Source: Salsipaludibacter albus
GTDB taxonomy: Bacteria > Actinomycetota > Nitriliruptoria > Nitriliruptorales > Nitriliruptoraceae
Length of the DNA stretch: 64,000 bases
Direction of reading: 5' to 3'
Assembly: GCF_019798055.1 (NCBI RefSeq)
Contig: NZ_JAHOPH010000006.1
Span: 62,001-126,000 of the forward strand
Of the stretch, positions 35,587 to 44,690 are shown piece by piece; positions within the stretch are counted from its first letter, which is position 1, and each line of letters begins with the position of its first letter. Below the pieces are notes generated by a model. That model saw only the letters and a program-made list of their open reading frames with translations, was not told where the DNA came from and did not search any database. A program made the position numbers and the translations under genes.

Positions 35587-36039
35587 TCAGGCGGCCCGTG
35601 CGGCGGAGCGGGCCGATTCCTCACCGACCACCAGGACCGGGCAGTGGGCGTGGCCCACGACGCCGTGGCTGGTGGAACCGAGGACCAGCCCCGCGAAGCC
35701 ACCGCGGCCGCGGGACCCGACCACCAGCAGGTCCGCGCCCTGCGACAGGTCGACCAGGACGCGTGCGGGCGAGCCCTCGACGACCAGCGGCTCGATCACC
35801 ACGTCCTCCGGGAACGAGGCCAGCACCTCGTCGAGCCGCGCCGCGGCAGCGTCCTCCACCTCGGTGCGGGTCGGGAGCTGGCTCACGCCGTACTCGAGCC
35901 CACCCCAGTAGATGGGCGGCGACCAGGCGTGCACCGCCTCGACCATGGCGTCGCGCAGGCGGGCCTCCTCCAGCGCCCGGGCCAGCGCGGCCCGCGACTG
36001 GTCCGAGCCGTCGACTCCGACGACGATGCGTGCAGTCAT
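35587..36039 (-). CDS. Universal stress protein (UspA family)
   Basis: A 150-residue single-domain Usp of the ATP-binding type. It starts ARIVVGVDGSDQSRAALARALEEARLRDA and has the nucleotide motif VVGSRGRGGFAGLVLGSTSHGVVGHAHCPVLVVG (Gly-x2-Gly-x9-Gly-Ser pattern). The ATG at 36039 has GGAGGAGGGACGTC upstream, a strong site. It lies downstream of a CPA2 antiporter gene on the same strand, a pairing often seen with Usp proteins. Confidence 0.95.
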   Translation of the reverse strand: MTARIVVGVDGSDQSRAALARALEEARLRDAMVEAVHAWSPPIYWGGLEYGVSQLPTRTEVEDAAAARLDEVLASFPEDVVIEPLVVEGSPARVLVDLSQGADLLVVGSRGRGGFAGLVLGSTSHGVVGHAHCPVLVVGEESARSAARAA

Positions 36040-36150
36040 GACGTCCCTCCTCCGGTGGGGATGACTCCATCGTGTCGAGGCAGGAGCACGGCGACGAGGG
36101 CCGCCCGGCCCGAGGCGACGGACCGAACGGCCCGGCCGGGAGGACAGGTG

Positions 36151-37554
36151 TCAGCCGACGGGGCCAGCGCCGGGCCGAGGGCCGAGCGAGGTCCCGGCCC
36201 GCGCCGCCACGCTGGGCGGTGCCACCGATGCGTCGTCCATCGCTGGCTCGGACAGGCCGCGACGCTGCAGGTCCGCACCCGACAGCAGCGGCCAGCCCCG
36301 GCGCAGGACGTGGTCGAGCCAGAAGCCACAGGCCTGCGAGGTCAGGACGGCGGTGAGCACCAGCGTCGTGAAGAACGGGGCGTTGATGATGCCGGCGTCG
36401 AGGGCGACGCTGGCCAGCACGATGCCCGGTCCGCCTCGGGCGTTGCAGGTCACGCCGAGGTTCACCAGGTCGAGGCCACGGAACCCCGCCAGCCGGGCCG
36501 AGCCGCCGATCGAGAGGATCACGACCGTCGACGTCCCGACCAGGAACAGCACCAGGACGAGCGGGTCGAAGGCCGACTGCAGGTCGATCCGCAGGCCGAC
36601 CAACGCGAAGTAGATCGGGATGAACACGGCCGTGGAGACGTGCTCGACGGAGTCCAGTGCCTCTCGGTACCGCTGGCGCTCGTCCCCGGCGAAGCCCCCG
36701 ACGATCCCGAACCCGGCGAGGAAGGCGCCGAAGACCATGGTCACGTCGAGCACGGCCGCGACCGCGACGTAGCCGAACAGGACCGCGACCACCCACGACA
36801 CCGGCGAGCGGCGGGCGATCACGTTGCCCGGCAGCCGGGCCAGTCGGCGCAGCAGCGTGGGCGCGACGAACAGCCCGACCAGCGTGTAGGCGAGGTTCAC
36901 GCCGACGTGGGTGGTGATCGTGCCGGCCAGTGCGCCCTCCCCGGCTGCCACCGTCGCGGTCGCGAGTGCGGAGGCGATCGAGAGCACGCCCCACAGCATG
37001 ATGTCCTCGAACACGGCGGCGCCGAGGATCAGGCTCGCGAACCGGGTGTGGAGGATCCCGAGGTCGTGGAAGATCTTGGTGATCACCGGGATCGAGGTCA
37101 CCGCCGTGGCGATGGCGAACACCAGCACGACGGCCCCACGACTTCCGGCCTCGCCGACGAAGCCGTCGATCGGCAGCCAGGGACTGGCACCGAGGGCGAG
37201 GAGGAACGGCAGCGGCGTCCCGAGCCCGAGGATCCACGCGGTGGGGGCGCGGTTCTCGCGGCTGAGGACGTGACGGACCGAGAAGCCGGACACGAACATC
37301 AGCAGGAGCAGGCCGAGGTGGTACATGAACGCCAGCACGGTGCTGGTCGGGTCCCCGCCGCCGGACCCGAAGATCGCCTCGGCCGCCTCGGGTGCGAGGT
37401 GGCCGAACAGCGTGGGCCCGAGGACGATCCCGGCCACGATCTCGCCCACGACCTTGGGCTGGCGGAAGCGGCGGAAGAGGTGGCCGAACCCGATCGACCC
37501 GAGCAACAGCAGCACCAGGGCAAGTGCGACCGACCCCAACTCCCCGTCCGACAC
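36151..37554 (-). CDS. CPA2 family cation/proton antiporter
   Basis: A 467-residue inner-membrane Na+ or K+/H+ exchanger with about 12-13 hydrophobic helices. Family marks are RQPKVVGEIVAGIVLGPTLFGHL at helix 1-2, AIATAVTSIPVITKIFHDLGIL, LGAAVFEDIMLWGVLS (the acidic pair position), FGAFLAGFGIVGG and CNARGGPGIVLASVALDAGI. There is no RCK/TrkA domain; a short Ala/Pro-rich tail ends the protein. The adjacent Usp may act as the regulatory partner, which is inference. The exchanged ion cannot be read from sequence. Confidence 0.9.
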   Translation of the reverse strand: MSDGELGSVALALVLLLLGSIGFGHLFRRFRQPKVVGEIVAGIVLGPTLFGHLAPEAAEAIFGSGGGDPTSTVLAFMYHLGLLLLMFVSGFSVRHVLSRENRAPTAWILGLGTPLPFLLALGASPWLPIDGFVGEAGSRGAVVLVFAIATAVTSIPVITKIFHDLGILHTRFASLILGAAVFEDIMLWGVLSIASALATATVAAGEGALAGTITTHVGVNLAYTLVGLFVAPTLLRRLARLPGNVIARRSPVSWVVAVLFGYVAVAAVLDVTMVFGAFLAGFGIVGGFAGDERQRYREALDSVEHVSTAVFIPIYFALVGLRIDLQSAFDPLVLVLFLVGTSTVVILSIGGSARLAGFRGLDLVNLGVTCNARGGPGIVLASVALDAGIINAPFFTTLVLTAVLTSQACGFWLDHVLRRGWPLLSGADLQRRGLSEPAMDDASVAPPSVAARAGTSLGPRPGAGPVG

Positions 37555-37668
37555 CTGCGCCCTCCCCCACGCGATCCCAACCTGACCACGTCCTCCTCGG
37601 ACGCTACGGACGACGCGCGACGTGCAGGAGGTACAGATGTCCCGAGTCCTTCGGCCCCGCGGTCGGTG

Positions 37669-38259
37669 TCAGGCCGTGGGCGACCAGCGCGGATCACGAC
37701 CTGCCAGGGCGAGCACGCGTTCCAGCGGGGACGCGTCGTCGTCCACCTCGACGACCGGCCCGAACAGCCCCTCGCGGGCGTCGGCCATCTCCGGTGCGGC
37801 CGTGGCCTCCACGAAGCCGTGCACGGCGGGCAGCAGGTCCGGGTCGACCGTGAACGGCTGGCCCGTCGCCACCGCGAGGTCCCAGCCGTGGAGGACCACC
37901 TCGTCGAGCGCGACGACACCTGCCTCCTCGCCCGACAGGTCCAGGCCACCAGCACGCGTCGTCCCGGTCCACGCCTCGGGCGACTGCCAGGCGGCGGCGA
38001 GCGCGTCCAGCCGGGTCGGGATCTCCTCGCGCCAGTCCTCCGGCAGGTTGGCGGCGTCCATGGGCGGCGGCGGACCGTCGTCGCCGGCCGTCCTGTCCGC
38101 CGCGCGGGTGAACGCCAGCGCGAGCATCCCCATGTGGTCGAGCAGGGCGCCGACCGGCATCTCTGGGCACGGCGTCGGGGCGTCGAGCTGGTCGTCGTCG
38201 ACCCCGCGGACGACGGCGGCGAGCTGGTCGGTGGCGGGTCGCAGGTCGAGTGCGGGCAT
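37669..38259 (-). CDS. TIGR03086 / DinB-like maleylpyruvate isomerase-type protein
   Basis: A 196-residue actinobacterial protein of the TIGR03086 group in the DinB/mycothiol-dependent isomerase superfamily. Typical segments are DLRPATDQLAAVVRGVDDDQLDAPTPCPEMPVGALLDHM (first metal His in LLDHM) and ALDEVVLHGWDLAVATGQPFTVD (HGWDLA with the other His). It is probably a metal-binding thiol-transferase-like enzyme; the substrate is unknown. The ATG at 38259 follows CCGGAGACGCCCG. Confidence 0.85.
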   Translation of the reverse strand: MPALDLRPATDQLAAVVRGVDDDQLDAPTPCPEMPVGALLDHMGMLALAFTRAADRTAGDDGPPPPMDAANLPEDWREEIPTRLDALAAAWQSPEAWTGTTRAGGLDLSGEEAGVVALDEVVLHGWDLAVATGQPFTVDPDLLPAVHGFVEATAAPEMADAREGLFGPVVEVDDDASPLERVLALAGRDPRWSPTA

Positions 38260-38386
38260 CGGGCGTCTCCGGTCCAGGGAAAGCATCGGTCACCCGGTCA
38301 GACGAACGCCACACCCCGAACTCATCGCCGCGTCCACCGCGTCGGATGCCCGGACACACGCCCGGGCAGGTTGCTGGCCGTCAACC

Positions 38387-39115
38387 TCAGAGACCGAGTT
38401 GGTCGACCGCGTAGGTGGCCTGGTCGACGGTGAACTGGCCCCCGTACTCCGAGGACAGCTGGTCGATCAGGCCCTGTCGCGAGAACGAGGAGAAGTCGAG
38501 GTACGCCTCGGCCTCACGCACGGCCTGCTCCTTCCAGTCGATGTCGAGTTGGTCGACGGCCCACTCGGCGTCGGCGAGGTCGTACTGACCGCCGTACTCG
38601 GACGACAACTGGTCGATCAGACCCTGCCGCGAGAAGCCGGAGAAGTCGATGTAGTCCTGCGCCTCCTCCAGGGCGTTCTGCTGGGCGAGCGTCGCCCCAT
38701 CGGGGACGGCTGGGGCCTCGGCTGCGGGCTCGGGCTCCTCAGCCGCCTCGACGGTGACCGTCTCCGTGACCGTCTCGGTGACCGTCTCGGCGGGCTCAGG
38801 CTCCGCCTCGATGGTCACGGTCTCGGCAGGCTGAGGCTCGGCCTCGACAGTGACGGTCTCGGCAGGTTCCGGCTCTGCGGTCACGGTCTCGATGACCGTG
38901 ACCGTCTCGACCGGCTCCGGGGACTGCTGCGCGGCAGTCGCAGACACCTCGGCGGGATCCTCGTCGCTGCCACCAGCCATGGCCCCGACAGCACCGACCA
39001 ACAGCGCAACAGCGATGATGCTGGCGAGCAACCAATAGCGGCGAAGCAAGGACGGCTCGGATGGGCTCGAGTCGGTGGGCCCTGGCGGCTCATGTGGGTT
39101 GGTCTGGGCCGTCAT
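38387..39115 (-). CDS. Membrane-anchored protein with two Ltp-like domains
   Basis: A 242-residue protein: a cytoplasmic start, one transmembrane helix (about 26-46), a low-complexity Pro/Glu/Thr/Val spacer (48-135, repeats such as ETVTVEAEPQPAE) and two C-terminal repeats of about 47 residues. The repeats (ALEEAQDYIDFSGFSRQGLIDQLSSEYGG and AVREAEAYLDFSSFSRQGLIDQLSSEYGG) match the Ltp domain (PF07553) of the phage TP-J34 lipoprotein that blocks phage DNA entry. There is no lipobox Cys, so anchoring is by the helix. It sits just downstream of tRNA-Gln. A phage-exclusion role is possible; chromosomal Ltp proteins of other roles also exist. Confidence 0.85.
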   Translation of the reverse strand: MTAQTNPHEPPGPTDSSPSEPSLLRRYWLLASIIAVALLVGAVGAMAGGSDEDPAEVSATAAQQSPEPVETVTVIETVTAEPEPAETVTVEAEPQPAETVTIEAEPEPAETVTETVTETVTVEAAEEPEPAAEAPAVPDGATLAQQNALEEAQDYIDFSGFSRQGLIDQLSSEYGGQYDLADAEWAVDQLDIDWKEQAVREAEAYLDFSSFSRQGLIDQLSSEYGGQFTVDQATYAVDQLGL

Positions 39116-39195
39116 CTACACCTCGTCGGCGGTCGTCAGCAATGTTCAGGCAACGGTCGGGAGCTCGCCGTGTCGACCGATCAGTGCATTCCGGG

Positions 39196-39270
39196 TGGCT
39201 GGGGGGCAGGGGATCGAACCCTGAATGCCGGCTCCAAAGGCCGGAGTGTTGCCGATTACACCACCCCCCA
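39196..39270 (-). tRNA. tRNA-Gln (TTG anticodon), CCA encoded
   Basis: On the minus strand, acceptor TGGGGGG pairs with CCCCCCA. The anticodon stem CCGGC/GCCGG holds the loop CTTTGGA (anticodon TTG, reading CAA). The T-arm contains GGTTCGATCC. Discriminator G is followed by CCA in the DNA (39198-39196). It lies between the Ltp gene and ispE. Confidence 0.96.
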
Positions 39271-39407
39271 GGGAGTCGCCTGGGCGACGCCGGGGTGCGG
39301 CAGGATACTGCCACGCCCGAGGGATCCGGCCGACCATCCCGCCGCATCGGTCACGACGACGTGTCGGTCCCCGACGACCCACGCCGACGACCGGACGCCA
39401 GCGCGCC

Positions 39408-40382
39408 TCACTCGCGGTGGATCGACGGACCCCCGGCCGGGGACTTCGCGACCTCGACACGGTCGAAGCGGTCGGCGGCCATCCCGGCCAGCTCGTGGGC
39501 ATGGGCGGCGTCGGCGGCCAGCGCGACGACGGTCGGCCCCGACCCGGACACGATCGAGCCGAGCGCGCCATCGACCAAGAACTGGTCGACGCCCTCGGCC
39601 AGGTCGGGCCGCAGCCGGAACGCCGCCGCCTGCAGGTCGTTGTGCAGGCTCGCCCCCAGCAGCTCGGCATCGCCGGTCCGGACGGCCTGCAGCACCTGGT
39701 CGGGGTGCATCTCGAACGCGGTCTCGAGCTCGTCCCACTGGGCGTAGACCTCGGGCGTGGCCAGGGGTTCGGCCGACATCCCGATCACCCAGTGGAACTC
39801 GCCACGGCACAGCACCTGCGCGGTCGCCGTCCCCGTCCCGGTCGCCAGCGCGGTCCCACCCGACACGCAGAACGGCACGTCGGCGCCCAGGTCGGCGGCC
39901 AGTTCCTGGACCTCGGCACGGTCCAGGCCGGCCTCGAGCACGTCGTTGATCGCCAGCAGGGTCGCGGCTGCATCCGCGGATCCCCCGGCCATGCCGGCTG
40001 CCACGGGGATGTCCTTGTCCAGCCGGATCGACAACCGGGGTGTCGCCGGACGTCCCAGTCGCACCGTTGCATCCGGATCGGCGGACACGCCCTGCAGGCC
40101 GAGGTGCTCGAGGAACCGGTGCGCCGCGCGGACGCACAGGTTGTCGACGCCGATCGGCACCCCGGCGATCTGGTCGTGGTCGAAGGTCACCGCCACCTCG
40201 CGCAGGGAGGGGTGGCGCTGCCGCAGGTCGGGGGACGCGGACACCCGGACGCGGTCACGCAGCCACACGGTCTGCAGGATGGTCACCAGCTCGTGGTAGC
40301 CGTCCTGGCGCAGGCCGCGGACCGCCAGGAACAGGTTCACCTTGGCCGGCACGCGGACCGTGGCAACCGTGTCCCGACCCAC
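39408..40382 (-). CDS. ispE: 4-diphosphocytidyl-2-C-methyl-D-erythritol kinase
   Basis: A 324-residue GHMP kinase of the MEP isoprenoid pathway. It shows VPAKVNLFLAVRGLRQDGYHEL (substrate Lys/Asn), the ATP loop IPVAAGMAGGSADAAATLL, the catalytic Asp in DLGADVPFCVSGGTALATGTG and the late SGSGPTVVAL motif. The GTG at 40382 follows GACGAGGAGCGTCG and is preferred over a longer start at 40487. It follows rsmA on the same strand, a conserved actinobacterial order. Confidence 0.96.
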   Translation of the reverse strand: MGRDTVATVRVPAKVNLFLAVRGLRQDGYHELVTILQTVWLRDRVRVSASPDLRQRHPSLREVAVTFDHDQIAGVPIGVDNLCVRAAHRFLEHLGLQGVSADPDATVRLGRPATPRLSIRLDKDIPVAAGMAGGSADAAATLLAINDVLEAGLDRAEVQELAADLGADVPFCVSGGTALATGTGTATAQVLCRGEFHWVIGMSAEPLATPEVYAQWDELETAFEMHPDQVLQAVRTGDAELLGASLHNDLQAAAFRLRPDLAEGVDQFLVDGALGSIVSGSGPTVVALAADAAHAHELAGMAADRFDRVEVAKSPAGGPSIHRE

Positions 40383-40495
40383 CGACGCTCCTCGTCTTCG
40401 CCCCGGGCAGGGTAGACCCGCAGGCTCGAAGCTCCCGACCAGGCTCCGGTCCACCGGTGGGGTGCCACACCCGACGTCCCGGGCCACGACACCCC

Positions 40496-41332
40496 TCAGG
40501 GCGTCCGGCCTCCACCGGTGGTCCGCAGGCCCTCGGCCAGGGTCACGAAGGCCGCGGGTGGCAAGGCCTCGGCACGCAGGCCCGGGTCGATCGCCGCCAC
40601 CTCCAGGGCCTGCTCGGCCGTGGGGAAGACCCGACGCAGGTTGTTACGCAGCGTCTTGCGTCGCTGGGCGAAGGCGGCGTCGACGACCGTGCGCAGCCAA
40701 CGTCGCTCGGCCGGCGTGGGGGCGTCGGGCCGGCGCGTGGCGCGCACCATGACCGAGTCGACGTTGGGCACCGGCCAGAACACCGACCGCGGCACGACCA
40801 GGCCGATCTGGACGTCGGCCACCAGGGCAAGCTTGACCGAGACCGCCCCGTAGGCGGAGTCACCCACCCCCGCCACCCAGCGCTCCCCCACCTCGCGCTG
40901 CACCATCACCCAGGCGTCACGGACGACCTCGCCGGCGAAGACGTGCAGCACCAGGGGCGTCGCGACGCTGTACGGGAGGTTGGCGACGACCCGGTCGGGT
41001 CGGCCCGGAAGCCGGTCGACGTCCACGTCCATGGCGTCGGCGTGCAGCACCGTGACGTCGTCGCGTCCGTCGAGCACCTCGTCGAGTGCCACGACCAGGC
41101 CCGCGTCGACCTCGATCGCGGTCACGTGCTCCACGGCATCGGCGAGGGCGACCGTCATCGACCCCAGCCCGGGGCCGATCTCGACCACGCGGTCGTCGGG
41201 CTCCAGCTCGGCTGCGGTGACCAGCCGGGTCACCGTGTTCGGGTCGACGAGGAAGTTCTGCCCGTCGGACTTGCGGGGTGCCAGGCCATGGCGGTCCAGC
41301 AACCCGCGAACGTCGGTCGGGGTCAGTGTCAC
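40496..41332 (-). CDS. rsmA: 16S rRNA (adenine1518/1519-N6)-dimethyltransferase RsmA
   Basis: A 278-residue methyltransferase (KsgA) modifying two adenines near the 3' end of 16S rRNA. It has the RsmA N-terminus [18 protein letters not shown], the SAM motif [23 protein letters not shown], and the catalytic [15 protein letters not shown]. The C-terminal helical part is [25 protein letters not shown]. The GTG at 41332 overlaps the rpfB stop (GTGA). Confidence 0.97.
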   Translation of the reverse strand: MTLTPTDVRGLLDRHGLAPRKSDGQNFLVDPNTVTRLVTAAELEPDDRVVEIGPGLGSMTVALADAVEHVTAIEVDAGLVVALDEVLDGRDDVTVLHADAMDVDVDRLPGRPDRVVANLPYSVATPLVLHVFAGEVVRDAWVMVQREVGERWVAGVGDSAYGAVSVKLALVADVQIGLVVPRSVFWPVPNVDSVMVRATRRPDAPTPAERRWLRTVVDAAFAQRRKTLRNNLRRVFPTAEQALEVAAIDPGLRAEALPPAAFVTLAEGLRTTGGGRTP

Positions 41333-42678
41333 CGCAGGCCGAGGACCGACGAGCAGTGCGGCCACGGCGACCAGCCGGCGGCGTCCTGCAGGCGGGACGC
41401 GGCCTCGATCTGCTGGGCCTTGGACGCCTGCCAGGCGTACTCGGGGTAGGACGACTTCTTCCACGAGCGCCACGTGTCGGGGTGGAACTGCAGACCGCCG
41501 TCGTACAGCCCGGTGTTGAGGTCCCACCGCCCGTTGGACTCGCACCCGGCGAGGCGGTCCCACACGGATTCGTTGGGGATCGCCGGTTCGGGGTCGGGCT
41601 CCGGTTCGGGCTCAGGCTCAGGCTCGGGCGCGGGATCCGACTCGTCCTGGTCGTCGGGCTCGGGGTCGGACTCCGGTGCCGACTCCGGCTCGGGCGCCGG
41701 CTCCGGTTCGGGCTCCGGCTCGGGCGGGGGGCGGACGGCCGTGCCGACCTCCACGACCCGATCGACCGGCTCGCGCACGACCTCGGTCGACACCACCTCG
41801 CGCGAGACCTCCTCGCCGTCGACGAACCGGATCTCCCAGGTGTCCTCACGAAGGCCGTCGACACCCTCGGTGACCTCGACCTCCTCGCCCTCGAAGCGGT
41901 CGTCGGTCTCGACCCGCTGGGTCTCGTGCTCGAGGGTCACCTCCTCGACCTCGCTCGTGGTCGAGCGACGGGTCACGGTGATGGCCAGCCCGTCCTCGGT
42001 GGTGACGTCGAGCGCGGGACGCACCTGGTCGTCGTCGTCGACGTCGACCCCGGCCGCGGCCAGCGCGCCCCGGACGTTGCCCGGCATCACGTCGACGGCC
42101 ATCTGCTGGTCGTCGACCGCGATGGTCACCCGGTGCGGGTGGGTGACGGTGACGACCATGCCGTCCGACGCCTCCGACGAGCGGGGCCGGGACACGACCG
42201 CCTGGCGCACGTCGCCCACGCCGGCGGCGACCAGGACCTCGTCGAGGTTGCTGGCCACCGCGAGCACCTGCGTGGGGTGTCCGTCGACGATGACGGTGAA
42301 CTCCTGGGCACGCTCGACGGTCACCTGCAGGCCGTCCGTGACGGCCGCGTCGACATCGGGCGTGACCACGTCGGCCGGGCCCAGCGCCACGTCGGCCCGG
42401 TCGAGGGCGGCACCGACGGTCCCGCCGACCACCTGCACGGACTGGACGTCGCCGTCGACGGCCACCTCCACACGGTCCAGGGACCACGCCAGCGGAACGA
42501 CCAGGACCGCGACCATCGCCAGTCCGAGGAGGCGCACCGGCAGGCGACCGACGACGTCGGGGGACTCGTCCATGCCGACCGGGGGGTCGGTCACGTCCGA
42601 CTCGTCGCCGACGGTGGTGGGGTCGACCGCCAGCGTCGAGTCGCTGGTCGGTCGGGGCCGGGTCCGGGTGGCATCCAT
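41329..42678 (-). CDS. rpfB: Resuscitation-promoting factor, RpfB type
   Basis: A 449-residue cell-wall muralytic enzyme. A cytoplasmic start and one transmembrane helix (about 46-64) precede three DUF348 repeats (about 70-235), a G5 domain (about 245-318, with [27 protein letters not shown]) and a Glu-Pro linker (319-366). The C-terminal Rpf lysozyme-like domain is at 370-449: [13 protein letters not shown] with catalytic Glu380, [16 protein letters not shown] and a Cys pair C379/C442. The ATG at 42678 overlaps the tatD stop (TGATG). The order tatD-rpfB-rsmA-ispE is the standard actinobacterial one. Confidence 0.96.
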   Translation of the reverse strand: MDATRTRPRPTSDSTLAVDPTTVGDESDVTDPPVGMDESPDVVGRLPVRLLGLAMVAVLVVPLAWSLDRVEVAVDGDVQSVQVVGGTVGAALDRADVALGPADVVTPDVDAAVTDGLQVTVERAQEFTVIVDGHPTQVLAVASNLDEVLVAAGVGDVRQAVVSRPRSSEASDGMVVTVTHPHRVTIAVDDQQMAVDVMPGNVRGALAAAGVDVDDDDQVRPALDVTTEDGLAITVTRRSTTSEVEEVTLEHETQRVETDDRFEGEEVEVTEGVDGLREDTWEIRFVDGEEVSREVVSTEVVREPVDRVVEVGTAVRPPPEPEPEPEPAPEPESAPESDPEPDDQDESDPAPEPEPEPEPEPDPEPAIPNESVWDRLAGCESNGRWDLNTGLYDGGLQFHPDTWRSWKKSSYPEYAWQASKAQQIEAASRLQDAAGWSPWPHCSSVLGLR

Positions 42679-43469
42679 CAGCTGGCCTCGGCGCGAGTGG
42701 CCGCCGACGGCAGCGCGAACGCCCGGCGGGCGTTGTCGGCGACCGTCGCCGCGCAGTCCTCGAGCGGGAGGTCCCTGACCGTCGCGAGCTGCTCGCACAC
42801 GAGTGGCACGAACGACGGGTCGTTGGCACTCCCCCGGTGGGGATGCGGGGTCAGGAAGGGCGAGTCGGTCTCGGTGAGCAGGAGGTCGTCCGGGACCCGG
42901 GCCGCGGCGTCACGCAACGGCTGGGCGTTGGTGAAGGTGACGTTGCCGGCGAAGGACATGAACCAGCCCCGCTCGGCGCAGTGGTCGACCACGTCGGCGT
43001 CGCCGGAGAAGCAGTGCATGACCACCCGGTCCGGCGCACCGTGGTCCTCCAGGGTCGCCAGGGTGTCGTCCCACGCGTCCCGGCAGTGGATCACCAGCGT
43101 CTTGTCGTGGTCCCGGGCCAGGTCGATGTGACGGCGGAAGGCCGCCTCCTGCTGGGCCGGGGTCGTGTAGTCGCGGTAGTGGTCCAGGCCGGTCTCGCCG
43201 ATGCCGACCACGACGTCCTCGGACGCCAGCCGGTCGATCACCTCGAGCACCGCGGGCGTCGCCTCCATCGCGTCGTTGGGGTGGATCCCCACGACCGCCC
43301 ACACGTCCTCGTACTGGGCGGCGGTGCGCACGGCCTGGGTCGACGAGGCCATGTCGGTGCCGATGGTGACCATCGTGGTCACGTCGGCTGCCCGGGCCCG
43401 CTCCACCTGCGTGGCCGCGGAGAGACCGTCGTGGTGGTCCAGGTGACAGTGGGTGTCGACGAAGGTCAT
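42678..43469 (-). CDS. tatD: TatD family metal-dependent hydrolase
   Basis: A 263-residue TIM-barrel nuclease-like enzyme. Metal ligands appear in [10 protein letters not shown] (HxH), [13 protein letters not shown] (Glu), [11 protein letters not shown] (His), [11 protein letters not shown] (His) and [18 protein letters not shown] (Asp). Family members have 3'-5' DNase activity. It leads the tatD-rpfB-rsmA run, with translational coupling to rpfB. Upstream lies a 225-nt gap with no gene. Confidence 0.95.
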   Translation of the reverse strand: MTFVDTHCHLDHHDGLSAATQVERARAADVTTMVTIGTDMASSTQAVRTAAQYEDVWAVVGIHPNDAMEATPAVLEVIDRLASEDVVVGIGETGLDHYRDYTTPAQQEAAFRRHIDLARDHDKTLVIHCRDAWDDTLATLEDHGAPDRVVMHCFSGDADVVDHCAERGWFMSFAGNVTFTNAQPLRDAAARVPDDLLLTETDSPFLTPHPHRGSANDPSFVPLVCEQLATVRDLPLEDCAATVADNARRAFALPSAATRAEAS

Positions 43470-43694
43470 CGTCGCTTTCGACTCGGGGACGCATGGCGCA
43501 CACGCGTGGGGGTGAAGGGGAAGGCGACGATCCCGGCCGGGCGTGGACGACGTCCACCGTCATCGCGTCCGACGACGCGACGACCCCCCGGGCAGGATGC
43601 TTGTGCGCAGGTTCACGAGGTTACCGAGGTCGGCCGGAGGCCCGACGACGCTCCTTCCCTGTCCGTTCGTCCACGGCCCTGGTGGCACCGGGCG

Positions 43695-44582
43695 TCATGT
43701 CGATCCATCCCGATGCACCAGGTCGTAGAGCTCGCGGGTCGGCATGCCCGCCTCCGCGGCGACCGTCTTGACCGCAGCCCGGGGTGCCAGCCCGGTCTCC
43801 TGGGCGGCGGCGACCCGGGCCCGCAGCGTCGCGTCGTCGGGCCGGTCGGTGGGGTCGTCGAGGTCCGGGCGCCCGGCGACGACCAGGGTCAGCTCGCCAC
43901 GCAGGTCCCCCGCCCGCGCCACCAGCTCGCCCAGTGGCCCGCGGAGGTGCTCCTCGTGGAGCTTGGTCAGCTCGCGGCCCAGGCTCGCAGGACGCTCGTG
44001 TCCGCAGGCGGTGGCGAGGTCGTCGAGGTCGGCCGCCGCACGGTGCGGGGACAGGAACACCACCATCGTGCGGGGCTCGTCGGCGAGCGCGGCCAGGCGC
44101 TCCTGGCGAGCCGCCCCGCGTCGCGGCAGGAACCCCTCCATGACGAAGCGGTCCATCGGCAGCCCGGACCCGACCAGTGCGGCCAGCGGGGCGGATGGAC
44201 CCGGGATGGGCTCGACGACGTGACCGGCCGCGATCGTCGCCGCGATCAGCCGATGGCCGGGGTCGGAGACGCCCGGGGTGCCGGCGTCGGACACCAGTGC
44301 CACGGTGTCCCCGGCGGCCAGGCGCGCCAACACCGCCGGGACCTGGCCGCGTTCGTTGTGGTCGTGCAGTGACCACTGCGGCGTGTCGGCGTCGAGGTGG
44401 GCGAGCAACCGCCCGGTCCGCCGGGTGTCCTCGGCACAGACCAGGTCCGCGGTGCGCAGCGCGTCGGCGGCACGGGGCGCGAGGTCCCGGAGGTTGCCGA
44501 TCGGCGTGGCGACCACCCGCAGGACTCCGGGCTCCCCGACGGCCGGGCTGCCGGTTCGGTCCGTGGCGGCCGGTTCGGTCAT
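43695..44582 (-). CDS. rsmI: 16S rRNA (cytidine1402-2'-O)-methyltransferase RsmI
   Basis: A 295-residue tetrapyrrole-methylase-fold enzyme. It shows VVATPIGNLRDLAPRAADAL, VCAEDTRRTGRLLAHL, VALVSDAGTPGVSDPGHRL, PIPGPSAPLAALVGSGLPMDRFVMEGFLPR and GRELTKLHEEHLRGPLGEL, all diagnostic of RsmI. The ATG at 44582 has only a weak ribosome site (GGACGACGACC). It is divergent from the PMT gene with 108 nt between starts. Confidence 0.96.
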   Translation of the reverse strand: MTEPAATDRTGSPAVGEPGVLRVVATPIGNLRDLAPRAADALRTADLVCAEDTRRTGRLLAHLDADTPQWSLHDHNERGQVPAVLARLAAGDTVALVSDAGTPGVSDPGHRLIAATIAAGHVVEPIPGPSAPLAALVGSGLPMDRFVMEGFLPRRGAARQERLAALADEPRTMVVFLSPHRAAADLDDLATACGHERPASLGRELTKLHEEHLRGPLGELVARAGDLRGELTLVVAGRPDLDDPTDRPDDATLRARVAAAQETGLAPRAAVKTVAAEAGMPTRELYDLVHRDGST

Positions 44583-44676
44583 GGTCGTCGTCCGATCGTG
44601 GAGGTCGCCCCCGCCGGGCGACGGCGCGCTGGCCGTGGGCAGGGGCCGTCGGTGCGGGACGGGGTCGCAACGACCG

Positions 44677-44682
44677 TAGACT
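44677..44682 (+). promoter_or_regulatory. Candidate -10 (TAGACT) of a leaderless PMT transcript
   Basis: TAGACT ends 8 nt before the ATG at 44691, and no ribosome site intervenes, so transcription would start at or next to the A of ATG. Leaderless genes with this spacing are common in actinobacteria. No clear -35 is seen. Confidence 0.45.
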
Positions 44683-44690
44683 CCTCGCCC

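Noticed and set aside
38387-39407. Prophage or integrative element at tRNA-Gln
   Set aside because: No integrase, no direct repeat of the tRNA 3' end and no phage structural genes; only the Ltp domains are suggestive.
41583-41740. Glu/Pro/Ser-coding short repeats in rpfB as a DNA repeat element
   Set aside because: These encode the normal flexible linker of RpfB-like proteins and have no inverted ends or copies elsewhere in the window.
43470-43694. Missing gene in the 225-nt space between tatD and rsmI
   Set aside because: Open frames here lack ribosome sites and coding character; metG, often found here in relatives, is absent.
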